From Prunella strophiata (taxonomy: Eukaryota; Chordata; Aves; Passeriformes; Prunellidae), in NCBI GenBank assembly GCA_036583965.1, contig JAZBQD010000025.1, positions 16,082,910 through 16,146,909 on the forward strand: 64,000 bases of DNA, in the 5' to 3' direction. Shown piece after piece: positions 24,017 to 41,283 of this stretch. The notes under the pieces are model-generated. The model was not told where the DNA came from and made no database searches. It worked only from the letters and a program-made list of their open reading frames with translations. Both the position numbers and the translations under genes were made by a program. How positions within the stretch are numbered: the first letter of the stretch is position 1; each line of letters opens with the position of its first letter.

Positions 24017-24498
24017 CACGATGGAGGTGTCAGGATGGAGGTGTCAGGATGGGGTTTCTGGATGGGTTCTCAGCATGAGGTCTCACAATGGAGTCTAGGA
24101 TGGGAATCTCAAGATGGAGTCTCACAATGGGTAGGGTCTCAGCGTGGTTTCACGATGGGGTCTCACGGGGAGGTTTAGGATGGGGGGTCTCACGATGGGG
24201 TCTCACGGGGAGGTTTAGGATGGGGGGTCTCACGATGGGGTCTCACGGGGAGGTTAGGATGGGGGGTCTCACGATGGGGTCTCACGGGGAGGTTTAGGAT
24301 GGGGGGGTCTCACGATGGGGTCTCACGGGGAGGTTTAGGATGGGGGGGTCTCGCGATGGGGTCTCACGGGGAGGTTTAGGATGGGGGGTCTCACGATGGG
24401 GTCTCACGGGGAGGTTTAGGATGGGGGGTCTCAAGATGGGGTCTCACGGGGAGGTTTAGGATGGGGGGGTCTCACGATGGGGTCTCACGGGGAGGTTT
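24017..24498. repeat. 40-bp GGGGTCTCAC minisatellite
   Basis: From about 24166 a 40-bp unit repeats roughly eight times. Each unit joins AGGTTTAGGATGGGGGG, TCTCACGATGGGG and TCTCACGGGG. Units differ mainly by one G in the G-run and by single substitutions. The stretch 24017-24165 holds shorter degenerate forms (GGATGGAGGTGTCA), a likely ancestral flank. G-runs of five to seven in each unit give G-quadruplex potential. The array stops inside the AMDHD2 promoter region, about 20 bp before a YY1-type motif. Confidence 0.93.
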
Positions 24499-24499
24499 C

Positions 24500-25060
24500 C
24501 GCCAACGACCTTCTCAAGATGGCCGCGCCCTCCCCGTGATGGCGGCGCTCCGGGACCGGTCACGTGCCGCAGGCGGGTGGGGAATCCCCGCACGTGCGGA
24601 GCGCGCTCACGTGACCCGGGGCGGGCGGCGCTGCGGGGCGAGGCCGCGCCCCGGTGCCCCGCGGTGGGACAGCGCCCCGGACCGGCGCTCCTCGGGCACC
24701 GCGGCGCCCGCACGGCTTCGTGGGGCTCGTTCCTCACAGCATCGGCTCAGTGCGCCGGGCAGGGGAGGGAGCTCACTCTCCGCCTGCCCCGGGGGCGGTG
24801 CTCCGGTGCCTCCGCCCCTCACCGGCCGTCCAGTCCCGCGGCAGCCGCTCGCACCGGAGCCGCGGCCTGGCCTTGCTTCGCCACGCCCGGTCCCTTCCCC
24901 CTGCGCCGGTCGCCAGGGGGTTCGCGCTTCCCGCCGGCTCCCGCTGCCCCGCGATGCCGTCCAACAAATCCGTCTCGGACGCGCCCATCGTGCAGTTCAC
25001 CAACTGCCGCATCCTGAGGGACCATCAGCTCCAGAGGTGAGGCGGGGGGTACCAGGGCTC
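24500..25060 (+). promoter_or_regulatory. AMDHD2: CpG-island promoter of AMDHD2
   Basis: A CG-dense stretch covers the upstream region and coding exon 1. It contains AAGATGGCCGC and GATGGCGGC words of YY1 type (24516-24526 and 24538-24547) and three CACGTG E-boxes (24561-24566, 24591-24596 and 24608-24613). No TATA box is seen, which fits a housekeeping promoter. Confidence 0.85.
24559..24615 (+). promoter_or_regulatory. Triple CACGTG cluster in the AMDHD2 promoter
   Basis: Three CACGTG cores lie within 57 bp. The third, CTCACGTGAC at 24606-24615, matches the CLEAR consensus at nine of ten positions, and the first is GTCACGTGCC. Three in so short a stretch suggest a strong bHLH-zip response element; TFEB/MITF, USF and MYC/MAX are all candidate binders. 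Confidence 0.65.
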
Positions 25061-28000
25061 TTGGGGCTACCGTGATGTCCGGCGGTACCAGGGCCGCCTG
25101 GGGGTATCGTGGTGTCTGTGGGTACCAAGGCTGCGGCGGTACCAGGGCTGTGAGGGCTCCTGGACAGGCTGCCGACCTGACCTGACACCTGCAGTGCCGA
25201 GGGACGGTCGCCAGTTCCCCCTGTGCACCGGCTATTGGCTCTCACCCCGCCGTGCTCTACCTTCCCATGTTCCCTCTGCCAGGTTTTGGGGGCAGATGGG
25301 GCGGGTGTAGTGTACGGTTCCTGTTGTTTTGTCTCTTCTGCCAGCCCCCTGGCGCTTTGGCCATCATCACCACCGCCTTTGAGGGGCAGCCCATGAAAAT
25401 CCCATTCCTGTGAGTTTTGTAGAGCCGGAGCCAGGCAGAGAGGGCTGCTCGCTGTGTCCCAGCTGAAAGAGCAGCTGTGCTCTGGCAGAAATCGCAGAAC
25501 CTGTGGCAGAGGTGCCACTGGGATCCACTCTGCTCAGGATCACTGTCACTGGGGCACGGCCACCTGCTCCTCGTGCTGCAGATGGCACCAGAGCTTGGTG
25601 TGTGTGACTGTCCCTCCAGGGAGGACCTGTGGGTGCGAGAGGGGAAGATCCTCAACCCAGAGAAACTCTTCTTTGACGAGAAGGGCTCTGCTGATGTCCA
25701 GCTGGACTGCAAGGACAGCATCATCGCCCCAGGTTTCATCGATGTCCAGATCAATGGTACAGTGAAGCTACATGCACTCACAGACTGGGGGCATCCCAGG
25801 TTTGTCCATCCCTGACCCCCAGCCCCACTGCAGGTGTCCTGCCCATGGCCACGTTTCAGCTGCTCAAGGGAGGTGTGAGTCACCCAACCAATGACAAAGA
25901 GCAATTTTGCCTGTGGTTGCTGCTGTTGTGTAAGTGATCCCCTTTGGCCAGGTGAGGGTTTCCTCTGAACTCATTTTTATCTATATTTTATCCTGCCCCT
26001 GCAGTGGCAGGATGCCTGCCCTACCCTTTCCAGGAAGTGGGAGGAGAGGGCAAGACTTCCCATAGGAACAATAATAATTAACTGCAACAGCTCTCTTCAG
26101 AAGGAAAGAGGGGCTTGTTCTATGGTAGCTAAAGTTGGAAGTCAGTTCCCTTTTCAGCTGGGAATCGTCACATTTTGCCCTGCATCAAAATAAAAAGGTT
26201 GTGCTTGCAAAACACTGGGGTGCTGTGGGGAAGAGCACTTCATGAGGGCAGTGATGGTGAGATTTGTACTTGTGAAACCTTGGAATGTAGGACAGAAGTG
26301 CTGGTGGAGCCCTCTGTGTCAGCACCCTACAAATGGAACATCTCCCTCCAGTCACACAAAGTTTTTCTTCAGTGTTTCTGGGTGGAGCACACCCACTGGG
26401 GAAGCAGCAGTTTCACCCCTGTTTTGTTTATGGTGCAGGAGGCTTCGGGGTGGACTTCTCTCTGGCTACAGATGACTTCAAATCAGGTATTGACCTGGTC
26501 AGTCAGAAAATCCTCTCTCATGGAGTTACCTCTTTCTGTCCCACCCTGGTGACCTCTCCTCCATCTGTGTACCACCAGGTAAGGGGCCTTCTCCTCTCCC
26601 ATCTGCAGGGCGATCAGGGACTGAGGTGGGTGGGCCAAGACTGGGATAGCTGTCAGGGCAGAAAAGCCATGGGCATGAGGAGCTGGACTCCACTGTGGGT
26701 TTCTTGCCCTCAGCCTTCAGAATGCTGAGACAGCCATGTCTGCCAAGCGAAGCTCTGCACACCAAGGCTTGGAGACTGCTTTTATTTGTGAGCTGTGATG
26801 GTCCCAGCTGCAAATTTCCCTGTGGACATGACATTTGGGTCTGATTTGGCAGGCTGGGGGGCTGTGTCTGTGTTGCCATGTCTGACAAACCTCTTTCTCT
26901 AGGTTCTCCCTCAGATCAGTGTAAGAAATGGTGGAGCCCATGGAGCAGGAATCCTGGGTAAGTGGATTCGTCCCTCTGTGGTGCTACTCTAGGTGGGCAA
27001 TTATCTTGTTCACGGTTGAGGTGAGAGAAGTTACAGAGCATAAACAGGGGCTGGAACTCTCAGTGGGAGGGATGCCTAGGTGGGCACAGACCCACCTTGT
27101 CCCTTAGTCTGTGCCTGGCTTTTACTGTGTTTTCTGTCATCATACACACACTGCTGCAGCCCCTTTGGGGTCCCTGGAGCAATGGCAGTGGGGTGGCTTG
27201 GCTTGGCCAGTGGCCAGCACCGCATCTTCACTGTGCTGAGCTCACAGTTGCCCGAAACATGTGCTTTGTTGCAGAAGAATGGCAAGAGTGTGACTGGAGC
27301 AGAGTAGACAGAGCAGGTTTCTTGGTCCTTGGCAGGGGAGGAAGGGTCATGGTTCTTTGTTCCTGTTTGGACAGGAGCCCACCTGGAAGGGCCGTTCATC
27401 AGCAAGGAGAAAAAGGGTGCCCACCCGGAGCACTGCCTCCGCACCTTTGAGGCAGGTGCCTTCCAGGACCTGCTTGCCACCTACGGCTCCCTGGACTGTG
27501 TCCAGATAGTGACCCTGGCCCCTGAAATGAGGAGGAGCAGTGAGGTGATCCAGGAGCTCACCAAGCGGGGTATCTGCGTCTCCCTGGGTAAGGGCTGGGG
27601 CACCCAGGGCTTAGGGGAGCTCTTGCCACCCCTCCCTTGGGGCTGTGGCATCTCTAACAGTGTCTCAGTGCAACTGGACGGGGTGGGATTTGGGATGGAG
27701 ATGACAGACCTGTCACAAATGGGGACCTCGCTTGATGCTGTCAGTCTGTCATGGAAAGGGCCAAAGTTTGTATCAACTTAAGAGCCCCTGCAGTAAACAA
27801 AAGGTGCTGTTCTAACACAGGGAAGAATAGCAGTCTCAGTTGGAGTTTTGATGATGTGGAAGGGTTCAAACTCTGAAGTTCCACTGCTTTAAGCCTTATG
27901 TGACAGGTGAAATCATTTTCCAAAGGTTACTGTTGGTTTGATAACTCTGTTTTTCAACCAGAAGTACTGTAGGAATCTCCTCCTCCAACATCTGGCTAGC

Positions 28001-31000
28001 CTCTGACTTAAAACTGGCTGCATTTTTCTTTTCCTTTGCTTCACAAACTCTTCTTTGTCTCAGATCATCAAAGAAGTTTGGTTTTGGGTTTTTTTTTAAA
28101 GTGGGGAAATTATTCAGGGTGAAATTAAACCTCAAGTGAGAAGGGCGTTCATACAGCAGACTATCTCTTATCCCAAAGCCACAAATAAAGAACACTAGAA
28201 AGGCAAGGTTAGCCTACAGAGCTGCTGTCCTGTTGGGGAAACAGAAGTTTCTTTCTGGATAGTTTAATTCCCATTTGTTTTCCTGGCAAAGTTCCCACTG
28301 TTGTGAGGGTGTCCTCTGATAACTCTCTACAAAACATTTAAGTATCTGCGGCCAGCAGAAAGGCGTATCATTGGACCTCAAACTCAGCCTGAAGACAACA
28401 TGCTGTGAGCAAGGCAGCATTGTGACAGCTGTGATGTGAATGCTGAAGGAGTTCAGGTGAAGCACCCACCCCCAGAGTCCCCCCTGGGTCATGGCCAGAC
28501 ACATCTGTGTCAAGGCTGTACCTGAGACCTCAGGCCAAGGTGGGCATTAGAGCATAGTGCAGTGATGGAGTGTCTTTGCTCCTGTAGGGAAATCAGTGGA
28601 GACATGCGCAGAGGAATCAGGCATTGGTCTGTGTTCCCAGGTCACTCAGTGGCTAATCTGTCCCAGGCCGAGGAGGCTGTGCAGCACGGAGCAACCTTCA
28701 TCACTCACCTCTTCAATGCCATGCTGCCGGTGAGTCCCCAGAGGCACCTGCCCTGCTCCAGGGCTGCTTTTGGGCTTTCTCTCCTGCTCCCCATGGGTCT
28801 GTGTTCTCCCCAGCTGGTTTTGTACCATGCTTTGCAATGAGGTTTTGGCACTGAACCTCTGGCTTCACATTCCTACTGCTGGATCTGAAAGAAAGTCAAG
28901 GCTGTAACAGACTCTTGAAGTTCATCACTGAGAAGGACTAGGAAGTGTTGGTGGGTGAGAGCTGGACATGCCCTTGGCTGTGTGCATCCAGACCCCCTCC
29001 TGTGTGTGGGCAGCAGGGAAGGGGGGGGATTCTGCCCCACTCAGGTGAGACCCCCATCAGCAGAGCTGCCTCCAGCCCTGGGGCCAACATCAGAAGGACG
29101 TGGAGCTGCTGGAGTGAGTATAGAGGAGGCCACAGAGATGCTCCAAGAGCTGGAGCCCTTCGGCTCTGGAGCCAGGCTGGGAGAGCTGGGGGTGCTCACC
29201 TGGAGAAGAGAAGGCTCCAGAGAGACCTCAGAGCCCCTTCCAGTGCCTAAAGGGGCTCCAGGAGAGCTGGAGAGAGACTTTGGACAAAGGCCTGAAGTGG
29301 CAGGACAAGGAAGAATGTTTCCCCACTGCCAGAGGGCAGGATTAGATGGAATATTGGGAAGAAATTCTTGGCCGTGAGGGTATTGAGACCCTGGCACTGG
29401 TTGCCCAGAGAAGCTGTGGCTGTCCCGTCCCTGGAAGCATTTAAGGTCAGTTTGGATGGGGCTTGGAGCACCCCGGAACAGTGGAAAGTGATGCTGCCCA
29501 TGACAGGGGTTGGAACAAGATAAGCTTTTTGGTCCCTTCCAACTCAAACCATCCTGTAATTGTGGGATTCAAGGCAATGCCCAGGTTTGCTTGTAAAGCT
29601 GCCAGGCACTGTGTGATAGAGATAGCAGCTGCATCCCCGGAAGTGAAGTCTCAGCCAGTGTGTCCTGGTCCTCCACAGCTTGTCCCCTCTCTCCCCTCGA
29701 GCAGTTCCACCACCGTGACCCTGGCATTGTGGGGCTGCTGACAAGTGACAAGATTCCTGCTGGGCGGAGGGTTTTCTATGGCATGATTTCTGATGGCATC
29801 CACACCAACCCTGCTGCCCTGCGCATCGCCCACCGAGCCCACCCCAAAGGTGAGCCATGGCAGTCCAGTGTTATCAGCCACTCCGAGCACTACACCATCT
29901 CCCAGAAGACATTTGTGCTGCCCTTGCTGTCAGGAAGGTCACAGCCACATGTGCTGATCCCTCAGTCCTCTTGCTTTAGTGCAGTGTGGCTGGAAACACG
30001 TGGTTCCTCTCTGGGAGGGTCAGCAGGGCACAGTGCTTGGAGCTGCAGCAAAATCAGCAGCAGTGTTGACAAGGCCCCTTTCCTTGTGTTCTGCAGGGCT
30101 GGTGCTGGTGACAGATGCAATTGCTGGCATGGGGCTGGCACCAGGTCGGCACACACTGGGTCAGCAAGTAGTGGAGATCGATGGGCTGAACACCTACATT
30201 GCAGGTAAGTGCTGTCCCTCTTGCTGAAGAGTTGGGGACACTGCTGTCACTGGCACCATTCCTGAGGAGCTGAGCACACCTTGCTGTCCCTGTCGGTGTG
30301 TGGCAGCATTTGTGCCACCCTCTTGGGTTTTGATGCCTTTGGTGGATCTGCAGTGACTTGGCCTTGGGGATAATGAAACTCCTGGTAAAGAGAAGTGTGC
30401 CATCCTCGTGGAGGAGTCTGTCCAGTTATAGCTGTCTGCAACACCTTTGAAAGCTTCATTGCCCAGTGTAAAGGGTGCTAGAGGTTCAGGGTATCAGTAA
30501 GGACAGAGAAATCTTAGAGATATTTATTGTCCCTTTTCTTCATTATAACACTACCACTTCTTGCTAGCTAAATTCCCAAAGTTTCAAATTCCCAAGCAGA
30601 TGAAGACTGGGAAGGTATTTCAGAGGAGCATTCCTTTCTCCATTCCCTTCCTCTGGCAGCAGATGCCTGTGTTGAGAGCTGGTTTCACCCAGTCCAGCTG
30701 GTCTGATAGTGGGGCTGGGGATAACACCCACATACCTCTTCCTGTGCTCCAGCAGGAAATGGCCGCAGGCTCTTCAGCTTGCTCCTTCTGCCACACAGGA
30801 CTTGCACTTCTGGTCCCATTATGCTTCCCTAGTGCCCTGCTTTTTGCTGTGAGCTATGGGTGTTGCTCAGTGCCATCCTGTTTCTCTCCCAGGCACAAAA
30901 ACCCTGAGTGGCAGTGTGGCAACCATGGACACTTGTGTGCGACACTTCCAAGAAGCCACAGGTAAGAGAGCCTTGTCCACAAGGTGTTGCTCCCTATGTT

Positions 31001-31998
31001 GACATGGGAGGAGGTCTTGCTTTTGCCAGATGTGTCCATTCCACCAGGAATGTTCCCTCTCACCTGAGACATGGCAAGGGGATGGGATCAGTGCCCTCAG
31101 ATGAGCCCCTTTTTGAGGAGAAATTTCATTTTAACCCATAGAACTAATGAGAGGTGAACTCTCCTGCTTCTTCCTCACAAAAGTGAATGGTTTTCTCTTC
31201 TCTATACCCTAGATATTCAGTTTTCCTATGCTTGCTCTCTCCTGTAGGGATATTTCCCTTCCCAGCTCCAGCTGGCTGTGCTGAGGGTGCTCCAGCTTGG
31301 GTCTGTCAGCTGCCTGGTTGACAGTTGCCTTGTCCAGGGGGATTTGGGCTGCTCTGGCAATGGGGCTCTGGCTGCCCTAACATCTCCCCAATTCTTTGTC
31401 AAAGGCTGCTCAGTAGAGACCGCGTTGGAGGCGGCGTCTCTGCATCCCGCTCAGCTCCTGGGGATCGAACACAAAAAGGGGACACTGAATTATGACTCCG
31501 ATGCAGGTACTGGAGGGGGCACAGCATGTACTGGTGTATGCATAGCACATACTGGTATGGAGACAATGGTGTCAGGGCTCACAAGTGCTGGAGCAAAGCA
31601 GGGGCTCCTGTAAGCACATGCTCATCCCCTGTTTCAGTGGGAGCTGCAGAGCTGCTCAGCTCCACCTGAGATATGCTCTGGGCTTTTGCTCCAGTGGTTC
31701 CTCCCTTGGATGCTGGTGGTGTTTGGGAAACCCTTTGGAGTGCCCCCCACATCTCAGCTGAGCAGAAAGCAGAGCTGCCATTGCCAGGATTGCACTGCAG
31801 TGCCATGCTGGGGTGGGGAGAAGCCCTTTCCCAATGATCTCAGCTCTCCCCAGCCAACTCCAGCAGCTCCATTCTTACAGCTGCTTTCTTTCTCTCTTGT
31901 CCAACACAGATTTCCTAATGCTGAATGACAGCCTTTATGTGCAAGCCACGTACATTGCCGGCGAGGAAGTCTGGCGACAGGATGTGTCAGGCATGTGA
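24954..31998 (+). CDS. AMDHD2: N-acetylglucosamine-6-phosphate deacetylase
   Basis: Coding exons are 24954-25036, 25620-25756, 26439-26578, 26903-26957, 27375-27587, 28641-28729, 29705-29849, 30097-30204, 30893-30961, 31405-31506 and 31910-31998 (1,230 nt, 409 aa, the human length). All introns are GT-AG with matching phases. The enzyme hydrolyses GlcNAc-6-phosphate to glucosamine-6-phosphate and acetate in the cytosol, joining amino-sugar salvage to the hexosamine pathway. It is an amidohydrolase TIM barrel. Visible active-site motifs are [15 protein letters not shown] (metal ligand Glu143), SLGHS (His211), THLFNAM (His232), DGIHTNP, and VTDAI (catalytic Asp294). C-terminal SLHPAQLLG and the [10 protein letters not shown] strand complete the family pattern. 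No key residue is missing. Start: ATG at 24954 inside the CpG island gives a family-like N-terminus. No clear AATAAA was found in the 1.5 kb after the stop. Confidence 0.98.
29045..29565 (+). mobile_element. CR1 LINE fragment in AMDHD2 intron 6
   Basis: Plus-orientation CR1: CTGGAGAAGAGAAGGCTCC, CCCTTCCAGTGCCTAAAGG, GGAAGAAATTC, GGTTGCCCAGAGAAGC and the 3' block ending in CCCTTCCAACTCAAACCATCC, in normal order. It sits about 140 bp before the exon 7 acceptor and has the same strand as the gene. Confidence 0.92.
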
Positions 31999-33680
31999 CA
32001 CTGGGCTGTCCCAGTGCCCTCCAAGGCTCACTGGCACTGTGGTTAGCAGCTCTGGCAACCACCCCACTTCTCTCTTTTGTTTTTTTTTTCCCAATTCCTT
32101 CCTGCAACTCCCTCAAAGGAGCCTCATACCAAAGAGCTGCATTTTCCAGCTTCCAGTTACAGCCATGCCTGCCACGAATTTGTTGGTGCTCAGTTGGTGG
32201 TATGGGGAAAGAAGGTATCTCTGTGCTGGCAAGGAATGCCAGTCCTGGAGTGACCTACAGGACTGCACAGCTGTCCTGCCCCCAGACAGGTGCTCCTGTC
32301 ACCATCTGACAGCAGTGAAGAGTTGTCCCAGCCTTTGCACAGTTTATACAGCACACACTAACCTGCTCTGCGCCTGAGGCAGGCTCAAGCCATTCCAATT
32401 CCTCATCCTGCTGTTTGCTTCGCTCCCAGGCAGCCATGACTTGTTAGACATCAGCTTCCACCAACTCAGCTCGCAGCTCTTCCCGTGACAAGGTTTCTGT
32501 TGTGTAAGCAGAAGCTGAGGATCACATTCGGATCTCCTGACAGCCCTTCTGTCATGTGTCCTCAGAGCAAGGCTGCCACAGCTCGCTTACTCTGTGCCCT
32601 CGTGGGGCTGAATCCTCAGGGCAGAGATCAAACCCAGGAATACCAAGGCATTGCTAGTCCTTAGTGCCTTTTCCCTGCATGGGCATTGAGTCCACAGAGC
32701 TGGAGATATGAACAGTGTCCTACCACATAAAACAATGTTCCTTTCACTCCTTGCTCTGTCTGGATGGGTTCTGCAGGCTCTGTGCCAGCCATACCAAGAA
32801 GAGCCTTTGCATCACCTGATGGGTTTGTGCATTCCTCAGGCTATGGATGGGAAGCTTTTGCTTTATGGGATGCATCCAGACTGGTGGTGACAGGCTCACA
32901 AGCCCTCAGTCCAGCTCAGGCACTGAGGGAGAGGAAAACTGCGGTGGGATTCTGGCCTTTCAAGATAGATACGATAGCTCGTTATTTTGTGCTCATTATG
33001 TTCTCCAATACTTGACTGTCAGATTTTTTCCTGACGCTGGGACACTTGTATGCGAGGCCTGATGCTGATTTCGACCCTGCTCAACCACTCAGAATAAGCT
33101 TCAAGATAAAGTCTCAAGACAACCTTGGATAAGGCTCAAACCACTGTGGTGGTTTTTGTAATGAGGAGTGGGCTCAGACAACGGCTAAGTCTCAGCGAGG
33201 GGGGAGATTGTAAGGCAGACAGAAGTCTGGTTGGGATTGGCAAAGTGTACCAATTTTTCCAGTACCATTTTATGAAACCAGCAACATTTGGAAGTACTTC
33301 CCCAGCACTTTAGAGCCCTTCTGTCAGCCTTGGAGAATTTCTAACATCAACTGCCAGTGTCAAGAGAAATTATAACCTCCATGGTTTGAAGCATTTGAGA
33401 GGCACCAAACCCTGTGCAGTGACATGCTGTGCTGGTGCAGTACTGACCTCACAGGGATCTTCTGGCTGTTGTTAGAAACAATCCAGTAGGGAAAAATGCC
33501 TATGAAACACGGTGTCTAACTTTTTATTTACAAAATTAAATAATCAAAAGGAATTCTAAAATAGAAATGAGATTAGACAGTACCAGTAGGTGTGTATTAC
33601 CCTTTTTTGCCTATCCTGGTGCTTGCTGGCATGGCCTCTGTCAGGCTGGCATGTGAGGGGCCAGGGCTGCTGTGGGCGCT
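31999..33680. other. AMDHD2 3' region and intergenic DNA
   Basis: Presumed 3' UTR followed by spacer. An ATTAAA at 33535-33540 and a TTTATT at 33522-33527 (AATAAA on the minus strand) lie far downstream. No protein or RNA gene recognised. Confidence 0.5.
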
Positions 33681-34106
33681 CCTGTGGGGATTTGGCCCAG
33701 GGAAGGCGGCACCGCCGGATACCCGCGGCCCGCTCCGTGGGCAGACGTGTGTCCGGCACAGTGTGGGGCTCAGAGGTCACAGCTGCGTGCCGAGGTGGGC
33801 GCTGGGGACTGCGGCCCGTGGGGCCCGGGCGCTCTCGAGCGGAACGGCGGTGCGGGGAGCGGCCGGAGCGCTGAGGGCGGCGCGCACCGGCCCGGCCCGC
33901 CCAGCCTGGGCTCGGCGGCGGGAGGAGGCCCCGCGCCGGGTTCGCGGAAGGTCCGGGCGGTTCCGAGGGGCCCAGAGCGGGCCCCGAGCTCCAGCTGGTG
34001 GTGCCGGCCCGGGCGGGGCTGCTCCCGGAGTCCACAGGAGGCCCGTGACCGGAGGTGGGCGGTGCGGTGGGGCCGCTTCCTCCGGCGGCGGCGCGGGGAG
34101 CGCGGC

Positions 34107-40565
<6,459 letters not shown>

Positions 40566-41147
40566 AAAAGTCATTTTGACTTAAACTGTGCCAGATCTCC
40601 TGTAAACTGAAGAACGGTGGAAAGGTGCTGTGCAGTAGGAAATGTCATGCGTGAATCTCTGGATCTTCCTCCAGGATGCCATATCTAGAAGTTTAAACCA
40701 GATCTGCCTACTATGCATATGACCCCAAAACTCAGCCTACATAAGTGTTCCTCTGTGCTCACACTGGAGAGAGGCACCTTTGAAAGAGTCAGCAGTGTGG
40801 AAGGATCTGCTTTCTTTCCTGTAGAATTGACATTACCTGTAGAATCTGTCTTCTATACCATGAGATTTTTCCCTTTCTCCTGTTGCTTTTAAATAGAGCA
40901 GAGAGCCTTTCTAGCAGCTGAGGTGGCAATGCATACAGCAGGGAATGGTTTGGAATCAAGATCCAGAGCAGTGGATAGCTGGGTGCTTCCACTCCCCGAG
41001 TCTGTGTGAATGCAGCTTCTGGCATCCAGCAAATACCAGCAGTGTGTCATCCCTGACATGGAGCAGCACAAGCTCAGGGTCTTTGGGGAAAGTGAGTGAG
41101 ACCCATTTTTGCTCATTCATCTCTTTCATTCACAGGTGCAGACCTGG

Positions 41148-41283
41148 AATAAAACTGCACATCATGATTTAATCCAGCCTAGAGATGTAAGGACAGTTGT
41201 TTCCAGGAAAACAGGGAAAAATTTTGTTGCTGAAGCCAGGTTCTGGACAGCTAGGAAGGATGTACAATCAGCTCTTAAATAAA
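41148..41283 (+). terminator. Two candidate polyadenylation signals of C8orf33
   Basis: AATAAA occurs at 41148-41153 and at 41278-41283, about 580 and 710 bp after the stop codon. Either or both may be used. No further gene follows on this strand for several kilobases. Confidence 0.65.

Noticed and set aside
33556..34035. 159-codon open frame on - in the C8orf33 CpG island
   Set aside because: Pro/Arg/Ser-rich product typical of antisense reading of a CpG island. The TTTATT at 33522 is the only hint of a minus-strand 3' end.
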